From Tetrastigma voinierianum (taxonomy: Eukaryota > Streptophyta > Magnoliopsida > Vitales > Vitaceae): DNA of 64,000 bases. Shown here in pieces: positions 43,456 to 53,850 of the stretch; positions within the stretch are counted from its first letter, which is position 1, and every line of letters begins with the position of its first letter. A model generated the notes under the pieces. The model did not search any database, had not been told where the DNA came from, and saw only the letters and a list, made by a program, of their open reading frames with translations. Made by a program: the position numbers and the translations under genes. The DNA is taken from contig JAEQBH010000193.1 in the NCBI GenBank assembly GCA_016808115.1, forward strand, positions 3,472,001 through 3,536,000. Direction: 5' to 3'.

Positions 43456-46296
43456 TGTTTGCCTTTTTCTATATAGACTAAAAACCCCTCAATTTTACAT
43501 AGTTACAAGAGCCTTACACTTCTCTTGCACCCATGTCACTTTGGATAAGTTTGCTTAATTAAATAATTATGTCTTGATGTTTAGGATTTTAAAATTGGGT
43601 TTAGTCTAAGACAGCACAATTATACAGGTCATACAAGTGACAGAAAATCTGAATGTAAGTCGGTATCATTCCCACGAGTTAGCCGAATTAAGTCGATTAC
43701 CCAGCTGCGAGAAGTTATATTCTATTTGGACTAGAAAGCATTGATAGTGAAAGTTTATCTAAAATGATAGATCCTAGACTATTAACTAAAACTAGAAACT
43801 GAAATAATATGAAAACAACCAAAAATATAAGGAGCAATCTTTGGATCCCTAATACGTTCCCTGTGAGAAACGAAAACTATCAGTGAATTACAATGAAACA
43901 GTCAATTCCTACACGAAAATAAATTGCTCTATTGTATTGATGGATCTGGATTTGTCCAAGATTGCCTAACTGTTGTAGTTGGATTTCTCCATATTCACTA
44001 GTTAGAAGCTCTTGCTTATCTCGAAGTCAAGATCGAACCAGTTACTTGTATTTCTGCTTTTCTTGCAAGATCTGGGTATTTTTCTTTCTCAATACTTCAC
44101 ACCCATTTCTTGATGACTGCAGAGCTTTTGCTTTCCTTCTTAGGATTTTTGCAAAGTTCTGTAGCATAATTAGTGGCTAAATCCTTGGATCTATTGGTTG
44201 ATCCTTTCCCTTGATTAGATCTCGGTAACACGAGTTAGGAACTTCCCTTTAGATTAAGGTGAACTCTTTGATTGTTGTGTTAGAAATGCTCCTCGACTTC
44301 GATTATGGAAAGCAGAATCATGGTATTTATCAAAATGAACTTTTCGAGCTGGCTTCGGTTCATCAATGGTAGTCTAACATACCCGCAGGGAATGCTCTCG
44401 CTCTCGAGAATCTCCATCTCTACGTGTCCTTGCCCGAGAGGGCATCCTGGAAATCGAGCAAGATCTGATCAGCAAAGGGTGTCGGTACTACCATTGGGAA
44501 CTTATGTCGATTAACGACACCAAGTAAGTAAATCCCAATCCAAATAATTTTCTCCAGATTTCTGCAAAAAAGACTGTAACTAATTGTATATCAAATCCAG
44601 CGGCTGTTCCTGAATGCTACGATTAAGAAATGGAGCAGATCCGTGCATCCCACTTGTAATCGCAATGAAGCGAAAGGCTGCAATTCCAAAAATTTGTCTA
44701 GAGTTCATAAATTTTTAGGCAGTAATTTTAAGAGGAAAATAACATAAATAAAGTTTCAGCTCTAATCGTTTACGCACGATTCAGCAGGGAATCATGTCCC
44801 GAGAAAAAGAAAAATAAAATTAAAAGAAAATTCTACTCACAAACTATATATTGAGTTCCTCTTAAGTTCCCTTTTGCGGGTAGTGAAGACGGGAGAAGCT
44901 ACTTTGCTATTCTAACCTTTGTCTATTTATAAGCGTCAGAAAGAATGGGCTAATGCAAAAAGAACTCCAGGTAGAATTCCCAAAAGAAGGCCCAGTTTAC
45001 TATCCTAGGTCGCGGCCTCAAGGTGATGTCGCGACCTGGATTTCCTTTTTTTGTTCTTGTTCAGTTGCGACCTTGTTACTTCTGTTGCGACCAGGTTCCT
45101 TGCAGCTGCTTGGATTAGTGGTTGCGACATCGTTTGTGGTCGTGACCTTGTTGGCTCATTGGTTCTCAAGAGTTGATGTCGCGACCCTTTGTTTCCGCGT
45201 GATCGCGACCTCGTTATCTTTCCTTCTTACGCAGTGCGAGTCACGACCTGTGGTTTTAGGTTGCGACCATATTTTACATTTCAGCGCTAAGTTCTAGGTT
45301 GTGACTTCCTTTTACGGTGGCGACCTCGTTTGTGGTCTTCTTGCCTTCCTTGCAGTGTGACCTCGATTCTTTGTTGCAACCGGTTTAGTTCTTCTAACCT
45401 CTCCCCATTCCGGTGCGACCTCAAGGTGATGTCGCGCCTCATGTCTTTTACGGTTGCATGTAATTCCCCGATTGCTTTCAGTAGTTGCGACTGGATTTCT
45501 TACGCTCGATTCTTCTTCGGTAGTGAGCACGAATGAGTGGTCGTGACATCGTTTGTGGTCCTTGATTAATAAAGTGAATTCGCGGCCCGAGTTTCTTGGC
45601 AAGGACCGTTTGGGGATCTACGCCGGTTGCGACTTCCACGTTGTTCTTCAACTCTTAGTTTGGTTGCAACTTGATCTTTACGTTTGAGACTCCGGAGTTC
45701 GGATTTTTTCATGTCGACCTCCGTAGCGCGTCAGCGACCTCAAATGGAGCCCTTCATTTAAAAACTAGTTGCAACTTCATTTTCTTGTAAAGACCTCCCT
45801 TGTGGCTTCATTGATGGATCCATGTCGTGACCTCATATTGACGTCGCGACCTCAGTTATATTCAATTGGCGTCACGACATCAGAGTGGTGTCGCGACCGA
45901 AGATTCTACTTTGAATAATTCCTTTAGTCTCAACCACACTTCCTTTGTTGCAACCTCTTTCACTTGTTGCTTTGGACATTACGGTGTAAGCTCGACTTGA
46001 TCCGCGACTTAAGCTTCTTGGGTCTTATTTCTTCCTCAAGGCCCGATCTTGGTGATGTGTGACTTGGAAATGGCCCGAACAGACCCGACTTCTGTCGCGA
46101 CTAGATTTTTGATTGCGACTTCATTTGTTTGTAAATTTGATCTCTTACGGTTTTTTGCTGGGATTTTAAACACATTTGTGCCTTACGCAAATTAAATTTG
46201 AGTAAATTATCCACAATTCTGCATACGAATCAACATTTATCTTATAATGTGCTCAGAAAAATGGATTAAAAATCAAATGAGTTTTTGGACTCATCA
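43456..46296 (-). repeat. 5' LTR of the full-span Athila element
   Basis: 2841 bp, TGATGAGTCC to GGCAAACA on the minus strand. Followed by PBS on one side and the GCCGG duplication on the other. U3 (44950-46296) carries about six exact TCGCGA sites plus variants. TATA-like CGCTTATAAATAG at 44933-44945. Confidence 0.93.
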
Positions 46297-46301
46297 GCCG
46301 G

Positions 46302-46338
46302 CGAGAGGGAGGATCTTGGTGCATCTGATGAGAGTTAG
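46302..46338 (+). pseudogene. Antisense ORF of the Tat element, C-terminal end (segment 3)
   Basis: Continues the frame of segment 2 across the Athila insertion: VAG followed by EREDLGASDES and a TAG stop at 46336-46338. The acidic, Ser-rich end looks like a natural protein C-terminus. No further reading frame follows before the tandem repeat. Confidence 0.65.
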
Positions 46339-46850
46339 GGGCGACATTCTGTGGTTTCCCACCCAGCCTGGCTCCTTTCCCCCCATTTTGTATCCCAACA
46401 TTTTTGTATAGTGTAATCGGGATTCTTAACGAATTTTGCGATTTTTCTGAACACTACCTTGTGAACCGAGTATCTTACTTTTGTTTAGCCGGATGGCGCT
46501 GATGCGTAATGAGTAGTGTGTAGTCTAGGTTTGAGCAACTACTTCCTTTCATGCCTTACAGCGTACCATCCGAGCATCAAATAAATCGGTCCTGGTGAGG
46601 CACCTTTTTTATTCGGACATTAGTCCGAGCCAGATTGGCATCATCTATCTTGAGAGTCGGGATAGAGCGATAGCGCCACTGGGCTTTATTTATTTGTGAT
46701 GGGCATTAGCCGTCTTTGGGCGGATAGAGCGATAGCGCCACGAACTTTGATGCGGCGGTGAGCATTAGCTATCTTTGGGCGGGATAGAGCGATAGCGCCA
46801 CTGAACTTTAAATTAGGTTTGAGATGAAGATTAGGTTTAGAAAGCCAGAA
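46339..46850. other. Spacer between antisense ORF and Tat pol
   Basis: No gene seen. It begins just after the antisense ORF stop and ends at the integrase stop codon (46851-46853, minus strand). It includes the tandem repeat at 46615-46842. The two genes therefore converge on this repeat from opposite strands. Confidence 0.6.
46615..46842. repeat. ~60-bp tandem repeat in the Tat 3' untranslated region
   Basis: Units start at 46659, 46721 and 46781, each opening with (G)GGATAGAGCGATAGCGCCAC. They then carry a variable middle and a (GC)ATTAGC.(A/G)TCTTTGGGC end. A partial unit with the ending block lies before 46659. Unit lengths are about 62 and 60 bp. Such arrays between pol and the 3' LTR have been reported as a source of satellites in Tat-lineage elements. 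Confidence 0.9.
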
Positions 46851-48130
46851 TTATCTTTTTATTGATAATACGCTTTTGAGGTCACGTAGCATTCCACGTC
46901 TAGGGGTACAAGTGTTAAAGTCTAGCTTGTCTAAAGCATATGAACCGGATTTACTAACTCGTGTTACAATATATGGCCCTTCCCAGTTGGCCTGAAACTT
47001 TCCCGCCACTAGATCGACTGTATTTTTGAAGACTTTCCTTAAGACCCCGGGTTTCTAATTTTGGAATACTAGGTTTGCGCGCTTGTTATATAAATTTTTC
47101 CATCCGTGATGGTAGATGCTACTGTCTGACTGCTATTTCGTGCCGATTCATTTGCGTGTCTAATTCCTTGATTATGAGATTCTATATTCATTTGTTCGGA
47201 CATATCGGAATCGGAGGCGTAGGCATCTGGAATTCCGTAGGGATTATAGCTTCCATCCCATAGGTAAGTGCGAAGGGGCATATACTGGTTGGTCTTCCGG
47301 CAGTCGTTCTGTAAGCCTAAAGGACCCCGGGAAGTTCGTCTACCCATTTGCCTTTAGCTGCGTCTAATCTTTTCTTAAGGCTGTCAACAAGGTTTTGTTA
47401 GAAGCTTATGCTTGGCCGTTGCTTTATAGATGTCGGGGGGTGGAGTATAAGTTCTTTATTTTCAATTCCTGACAGAAGTTTCTATAGACCTGGCTATCAA
47501 ATTGGGGCCCATTGTCTGATATGATTGTGCGGGAATGCAGAGCGGAGCAAGCGATATTTTTCGGATGAGGCGGGTGACCTCTTTGTCTTTGATTGATCTG
47601 CGTAAGCCTTAGCTATCCATTCTTGATAATGGTGACTCACCCAGCAACAACTTTTTTTGGTAGGCGGTGAGGGAGTGACACTATGTCAATTCCCCGTTAA
47701 TGAGACACGTGGCTTGAGATAGACATTAGATCTTGAGTCGGCGATCTTAAGATGGGAGCCTGTCGTTGACATCAGTCGCATTTGCGTACGTAATCAGCGG
47801 CGTCAGACTTCATGGTTGGCTTGATAATACCCCCGCCCAAGTGTGGGCCACGTATTGCGAGGATTCGGCCCGCTGGATGATTGCCACATATCCTCGTGCG
47901 GTCGGGTAACATGCAGCCTGTTCGGTAGTCAAACACTTCGGTGTCACGACCCGGATTCGAGGATCGTTTGAGCTGTTGCAGATTGATTAAGGAAAATATG
48001 ACAGATTGAATTTGGACCTTGTGAGCCTTGTCCTTCTCAATAGGGAGTTCTCCTGTGTTGATGTACCGTGATATGGGGCTCATCCAGGAAGGGGAGGTTT
48101 CGCTCACGGCTTACGAGATCAGTGGCTATC
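46851..48130 (-). pseudogene. Tat/Retand-like integrase
   Basis: The C-terminal end is clear on the minus strand: VAGKFQANWEGPYIVTRV and YALDKLDFNTCTPRRGMLR, stop at 46851-46853. NWEGPY.V is the usual Tat-type ending. In front of it (47347-47069) the frame reads MPLRTYLWDGSYNPYGIPDA, corresponding to the late-core block. The zinc region lies near 47820-47770, with RKCD and an HPAGRILAIRGPHLGGGI stretch. The core around 47700-47400 matches VDIVSLPPP..K-like and NQFDSQVYRDFC-like sequence in shifted frames. Non-functional. Confidence 0.78.
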
Positions 48131-48139
48131 GAGGGAATC

Positions 48140-48660
48140 GAGCCCTCTAGTAATATATGAGGCGATATTGTTTGTTATGGGCAGAGATGCGGAACACAGC
48201 GGCTCGCAGCGTTTGCTTTTTCATTAGAGTCCCTGGAAACATGTTCGAGCTTCCATGTTGAAAAACCAGCCAGGCATTGCTTAACCAGAGCCACATACTT
48301 CGCCATTCGGGGATCCCTGGGTTCATATTAGTTCTCACCTTGCCGCTAACGAGAGTCATTAGAATTAAAGCTTGTCGGTTGATACTTGTGATTGCTAATT
48401 CAATACCAACCAAGATGGCTTCATATTCTGATTCATTGTTGGAGGCACTAAAGCCTAATCGGATAGCTTGCTCGATCTTGTCCCCCAATGGGGACTATGG
48501 TGTATAGACGATGTCGGCCTGTTTCTTAGAGATGCCCGAGTCTGCGAGAATCCCACCAATTTAGACTAGGCGAGCTTGTTTCGGGTTGAGTTTCTACTAG
48601 GAAGATGACCGGGACTGCCCCTTCTTAGCTAACCTTGGCTTATCACGGATCTAGTATTCG
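48140..48660 (-). pseudogene. Tat/Retand-like RNase H
   Basis: Frame 48488-48147 on the minus strand: MGDKIEQAIRLGFSASNNES, then EYEAILVGIELAITSINRQA. The EYEA block holds the catalytic Glu of the second, archaeal-like RNase H type seen in Tat elements. Then comes a shifted remnant of the DSQLV..Q..G.(Y/F) block. Follows RT in the normal order. Confidence 0.82.
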
Positions 48661-48699
48661 CTTAGTTTGCGTGCCAGCCGAGATCATTCTCCCCGGATA

Positions 48700-49800
48700 A
48701 GTCGGGCTTGTGTATGGTGTTTGAAGGGGGAAGGTTGGTGCGACACCACAAATAGGGTGTGCTTGAAAGTATGGCGAAGCTTCTTGGGTACGCCATACGG
48801 AAAGCTAAGCGAGCTGTTCAAGGTAAGGGGTCTTATATGGTTTCTGCGTCAAGCAGGACTGACAACAGTCTTTGGCTTCCATCCTTACAATCTTTGAACA
48901 AGGCGACACTTACTGCGACATCTGAAACTGCTAAATATATGAAGAGCGTCTCGTCGGCTTTGCGGCTAGCGAGTACAAGGGGTTCCGCTAGATAGCATTT
49001 GATTGCTACCAAGGCTTGAGCACACTCTTCATTCCATCGGCCCGGTTGACCCCCCTAAGGGTGGCAAAGAATGGTTTTAGACGGTCGGTGAACCCCGAAA
49101 TAAACCAGCCTAGGGCGGCTAATCGGCCGGTCAGCTGTTGTACCCCTTTTCTCTAACCTGGTGAGTTTAGGATAGCCTTAAGCTGTGCAGGGTTTGCTTC
49201 TATTCCTCTTTGTGTTTCCATGAAGGCTAAGCCGGCTGGCATTGACCTCGAAGGCACACTTTAAGGGGTTGAGTTTCATGTCATATGCCCTGAGGAGATC
49301 GAAAGCTTCTTGCAGGTGTGTAACGTGATCCGGGTGCCGCTTGGATTTTACCAACATGTCATCAATATATACCTCCATGGTTTTACCCAACAGCGGTTTG
49401 AACATTTTGGTCACTAGCCTCTGATACGTAGCCCCAACATTCTTTAACCCAAACGACATTACATTATAACAAAAGAGTCTGTGTGGGGTGATGAAGGTCG
49501 TTTTCTTCGTGTCGGGCGGGTACATAGGGATCTGATGGTAACTCGAGAAGGCGTCCAGGAATGGCTTGACATCATGTCGGGATGGCGCGTTAACAATACG
49601 AGATAATGCGGGCGGCCGGGAAGTTGTCTTTAGGGCAAGCGTCATTGAGATCAGTATAGTCCACGCATACTCTCCACTTACCACCTTTTTTTGGTACCAC
49701 CGCCACATTAGCTAGCCATTCGGGTTATTTGACTTCCCTGATGAATCCTGCGTCCAGAAGGTTGTCTACCTCAGCCTGAATGATCTGATGGCAATTCGGG
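48700..49800 (-). pseudogene. Tat/Retand-like reverse transcriptase
   Basis: The longest pol frame of this element (49708-49178). Upstream, in another frame (about 49725-49640), the minus strand reads WLANVAVVPKKGGKWRVCVD. Then within the main frame DVKPFLDAFSSYHQIPMYPP, TTFITPHRLFCYNVMSFGLK and NVGATYQRLVTKMFKPLLG lead to the catalytic motif YIDD in TMEVYIDDMLVKSKRHPDH. It ends with LNPLKCAFEVNASR. YIDDMLVKS is characteristic of the Tat branch and separates this element from the xMDDF of the Athila copies. At least one frameshift lies in the fingers. Confidence 0.88.
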
Positions 49801-49979
49801 TGAAAATGTCTTGCTCTTTTTTTGATTGGTCTGGCAGAAGGGGCGACATTTAGTTTACGGGAAGCATGCATGGGGCTGATGCCGGTCATGTCCGAGTGGG
49901 TTTAAGCAAATACATCAATATTATCAAGAAAAACACAGTCATAAAGCTGTTCTTTTCTTCTTAAACCGAGAGGGGCGCG

Positions 49980-50620
49980 ACATGCGTGTGCTTATCGGTC
50001 GCGAGTATTGATTCCAGGGGATCCATAGCTAATTGTTCCCTGTCATCCCTCTCTGCTCGTGCAGCGAACTGTGATTACTATTCTAGGGGCTATGACTCGG
50101 TTGCCAGGTTGTTGGGGCTTGCACCTTTCACGCTCCGGCCGATGGCGATAGCAGCGGCGCTAGCGGCACTTTCGAGGAGGTCATCTGTCGGCCTTTGGTT
50201 AGGTAGCGATCGTTTGATGTGAGTTGAGGGCATTGTCTTCATAACGTGTAGCCAGGCCCGACCAACGATAGCATTGTATGGCCCCAAGTCTTTGACCACT
50301 GAGAATAAGACTTGCTGAGTGACCGGCCCCGTCTTGACGGGGAGTGCAATATCACCCACAGTCAGCGTAGTTGCCTCGTTAAATTCGGATAAAATTTTGC
50401 CAACCGAGCTAAGTTTCTCAAGTGGCACTTGCATCTATTTAAAGAGTTTGGAAGTTGCAACGGTCGGCGGCCCGACGCCTAGGTCAGCCGAGCACTGTAT
50501 ACATCAAAATTGTTAATGCGTAAAGTGGAACAAGTGCATGCGTGGTGTGAGCGTGATAACCACTAGGCGGGTTAATGGGAGGGAAAGGATGTGGGGCCTT
50601 TAATCGGGCATGTGCTTCGT
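49980..50620 (-). pseudogene. Tat/Retand-like protease region
   Basis: Minus frame 50434-50090: MQVPLEKLSSVGKILSEFNE, LTVGDIALPVKTG and YNAIVGRAWLHVMKTMPSTH. This corresponds to the C-terminal half of the Tat protease (GRPWLH..KAVPST). The active-site Asp loop should lie near 50500-50600, where I find only ALDNNEAHARL-like shifted sequence, so the catalytic motif is not readable. It leads into RT on its left and gag on its right. Confidence 0.75.
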
Positions 50621-50639
50621 TGTTATCGAGTGCGATGGT

Positions 50640-52380
50640 GTTCACACAGGCTCGAGCGTAGTTTGCTTGCATCAACCTTCCCTCCCCGGCGGCGATGATA
50701 CTAGTCGTCGGCTGGGCCTCCCAATATGTAGTTGATGGTGGGTCGGGGCTCGAACGGGAGCTCTGAAAGGGCCGCTATTCTTTCAATTATCGGTGCGGCT
50801 TCTATCGGACAAGGCGAATCCCGGATATATCCTTTGAGGTGACTAGCTCGGATTAGTTTTCCACTTAGGAATTTGGTCAGGCATGGTAGTCTCATGCCGA
50901 GCTGGTCCGTGTGTCGCACCTCGAGAGATGTCAGCGTTGCTTGGGATCCGGTCGGGTGGTGGAGACCAGACAAAGTCAGGGTGGTTTTGGATAAGGGGGA
51001 GGAGTCTGTTGTAGGGAATGTTCAGTGGAGTAAACTGGGGAGGTTCCCTCTTCCTTTCTGATTGTTCTTGGGAGCGCTTACGGTCCCTTAGTGCAGTTCC
51101 CCTTCGCTCATTTGCCTTCTTAACCTACTTGGTGTTTTTGAGGCGTAATCATTGCGTCGAGAAATTTGCGAATATTGTCTTCCAACATAAGAGTACTGTC
51201 GCGTCATATAGTTGCCATTATTTAGGGCGGGTCGGTGATATGACTAGAAGAAGAGTAGTTGATCTAGCTTCTTCAAAAGTTCTGAAGGACCACGTCCATG
51301 CTGTATGCGTCAATTTGTTGGACAACCTGTCCGAATCTCTTGGTGAAGTCCTGAGTAGACTCATCCTCACGCTTAAGGATGGTTTGTAGTGAGTTGATGT
51401 TTCCCTTTTGCCGAACTGAGCATAAGTATTGGGAAACGAAGGCCACCGCAAACTTCATTGAGCGAGTTTGGAACTGGATAGAGCGGGTCCTTCGGTGGTA
51501 GAGAATACCTTGCGAAAGAAGATGATCATTCCTGGCGAGAGATCGTCGGCCCGGTTGTAGTGCATCATGTGGTCATGCAGAGATTCGAAAGGAGCCATCA
51601 TACATGGCGGGCGGTGTTATCAAGCAGAAAACCATGGGGTGGCTCATAACTCAGGATATGTTGCTCTAATGGGGATGACAGCATGTCCTTATGTCCTCGA
51701 ACAGTGGTAGGTACTGGGCATAAACGGGACGGGTGCTATTCTGAAGGCTAAATATCCAAAGGGAAGTAGTGGTGCCGCGCCTCCGAGCCACACGGGTATG
51801 TGTATAGGGGTGTGCTTCGTCTGCCACCTTTCTCTGCTAAATTCTCTCCGTACCCGATGAGGCATGCCGTTAATGAACCGGTTAGAACGTCGCGGGGGCC
51901 TTTTTCTCGACTCGGTCTCCACATTATTCTTTGGGGGTAGCGGATCCAGAAGCGGGGAGCTGTCGAAAGATAACTCGTCATCCGCTGCAGCGTCGCTATC
52001 TTCCGATCGGATAAGCTCCTTGCCTTTATTTTGTTTGGTTGGGGGTGCTAGGTGGCTACTCCCTCATACATTTTTGACTCATTCAACCTCTAGGCGAGTG
52101 CGCAAGCGATCGTTTTCCTGCTGCAAATGATCATCACGGCTTTGTAGTTCGGCCATATGTCTGGCATGTTCCTCTTACTTCGCCTCCGTGTCCCAGGCGC
52201 CAAACCAAAGGAAATTGTATCTTGCGAGGGGCCAGTTCATTTGGGTTGCTAGTCGCCGGCGATAGAGTCCGACGGTGCGGGTAGGTTGTTCGGGGGAACT
52301 ACCCCAGCTTCAAGGGATGGCGATCACTTGGCCGGTTCTGGCAAGCCCGCTGTGAATCGGCGATGAAGGCTTTTAACTGG
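50640..52380 (-). pseudogene. Tat/Retand-like gag
   Basis: Minus-strand pieces: near the start ELSFDSSPLLDP and TESRKRPPRRSNRF (about 51990-51860); then MAPFESLHDHMMHYNRADDL (51600-51530); then an RREDESTQDFTKRFGQVV-like block (51400-51310) equivalent to the capsid block QGENESLR.F..RFN. Near 50850-50705 LPFEPRPTINYILGGPADD matches the I.TI.GG end of Tat gag that precedes protease. Frames shift repeatedly. No zinc knuckle was seen. Confidence 0.75.
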
Positions 52381-52381
52381 T

Positions 52382-52399
52382 CGTTCCCACGACGGCGAC
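52382..52399 (-). other. Primer binding site of the Tat-like element
   Basis: The minus strand reads TCGCCGTCGTGGGAACGA, close to the TGGCGCCGTCTGTGGGAA site usual in Tat/Grande elements. It lies three to four bases from the inferred LTR end (CTACA), fixes the orientation and supports the lineage call. Confidence 0.75.
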
Positions 52400-52402
52400 C
52401 GT

Positions 52403-53065
52403 TGTAGTCTCTGAATTTTACGAGTCTTCGGATCGTCGAGATCGACTAACCCGACATGTACCACGCAAAATAAACAAAGAAACGGCTTGATGGTGCACCC
52501 GTCGCCTCTTCAATGGCAAAGTTAGGTCTTGAAATCTAGAGAGAGAGAAATCAGTCGTATTTTCAATCAAGAGTATCTTACCTTCTATAGTGTCACCCCC
52601 TCTCTCTTTATGGAGGAGGGTCGTTGTCCGCTTTACATAGGAAGTAGGCGATTCCTTTCCGAAACGAAAGGGGAAGGAGGCGCTTTGTTCGCGTGTTATG
52701 ACCTGTTCTTCCCTTTATATAGCCAAACTGTCCTTATCTTCTACGTTTGACCACCATCAAGAAGGTTACGTGTGTGACTCATGGGTGGTTATTTGTTTAA
52801 GCTAAGGGAGGTCAGCCGACTGCCTTCTTAAAGATGGTAGTCGGGACAAAGTTCGTTTGGCATTATGTCTCCCTTTGGTGAGGAAGCATGTTTGGGCCGA
52901 GATCTTGTAAATGCATTATGATTGGGTCGGAGATTGGGCTATAGGTTTCGATTTTAGGCACATGGGTGATTGGAGCCATTGACCTATAGGATGGAGTCTG
53001 TTGGGGTCTGTTGGATGGAGGATTTGGGCTAAAGCCCACGATACCCACATGTTCCACATCACTCA
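52403..53065 (-). repeat. 5' LTR of the Tat-like element
   Basis: The inner end (52403, minus strand ...GACTACA) is fixed by the PBS. The outer end near TGAGTGATGTGG (53065) is a guess, because the 3' LTR is missing for comparison. A clear TATA box TATATAAAGGGA (minus strand) lies at about 52711-52722. Confidence 0.65.
52711..52722 (-). promoter_or_regulatory. TATA box of the Tat LTR
   Basis: The minus strand reads GCTATATAAAGGG, a strong match to plant LTR TATA boxes. It sits about 310 bp upstream of the PBS, a reasonable R-U5 length. Confidence 0.65.
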
Positions 53066-53850
53066 TTTTTCCAACTTTTATATGGAATCACCCATGAACC
53101 GACTTATTAAGTTATAATGCATTTAATCCTTCTCAACCATGGAACAATTATTGAACCTCAACTGATCAAAATCCCAAACCCTAATTAAACATGAAATGAG
53201 ATTCAAAAAGGTCGAGAATAGTCCATTAAAAATCAGTTTGAAGAAAAAAAAACTTTTCAAAACCATAAAAATCGTAAGTCAATATCAACTTTATCAAGTA
53301 TAATAGTTATCTCAAAGTAGATGGAAGGAAACTTGACCTTGGACATAAATAAAAAACGTTAGAGATGCTTAAACTCTTGCATAAAGAAGGTTTGATAATA
53401 GGTTTTATTATCACATTTTTTAAAAATAAAAAATAAAAAGGGCTAAAAGAGGCCTCAAAAAGAGATATTTCTATGGAAAAATCACTTCAGCAATAGAAAG
53501 ACTTTTGTGGCTCTTAAATTTATGTCAAAATTAATCTAATAGGTTTTTAAAAAATCATTAAAATGAAGAGAAAAATCAAAATCTTAAAAATAAAAGTAAA
53601 AAGAAAATAAGGATATCCAATCTTAATAAAGTCTCATCTCTTATGTGATCATTGGGCTTCAGAATGTGTAAAAAAACTCAAAAAAATTAAAATAAAATTG
53701 AAGCAAACTTTAAAACATTGCATAACAAGATGAATAAAAGATTAAGTACTTTAACAAGCAATCAAGGAGAATCAAGAGGAGATAATAACAATGTAAAACT
53801 CGGAAAAAAAATTAAATTTTTCAAAAAATGGCAAAACGATGAATTACCGA
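53066..53850. other. AT-rich stretch without recognisable feature
   Basis: Many A-runs and AAAATAAAA-type tracts on the given strand. No frame, repeat unit or RNA gene stands out. It separates the Tat LTR from the next LTR. Confidence 0.5.

Larger units (their letters stand above)
31722..46301 (-). mobile_element. Full-span Athila element with 5-bp target duplication
   Basis: Direct repeats 31727-34583 and 43456-46296 both read TGATRAGT to GGCAAACA on the minus strand. GCCGG flanks both sides (31722-31726 and 46297-46301). The minus-strand order is 5' LTR, 7-bp spacer, PBS, leader, gag, protease, RT, RNase H, integrase, long 3' region, PPT, 3' LTR. All the parts of an Athila element are present, but the genes are interrupted. 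About 14.6 kb in total. Confidence 0.95.
20880..53065 (-). mobile_element. Tat/Retand-like element hosting two nested insertions
   Basis: On the minus strand it has a 5' LTR (about 53065-52403), PBS, gag, protease, RT, RNase H and integrase (to 46851), then a ~60-bp tandem repeat and an additional ORF in antisense (+). That last region is split by the elements at 21049-31074 and 31727-46296. Without them the element remnant is about 7.6 kb. The 3' LTR is not found: the left end at about 20880 abuts the third Athila copy. A 3' antisense additional ORF plus tandem repeats after pol is a layout described for Tat-lineage elements such as Grande. Confidence 0.75.
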
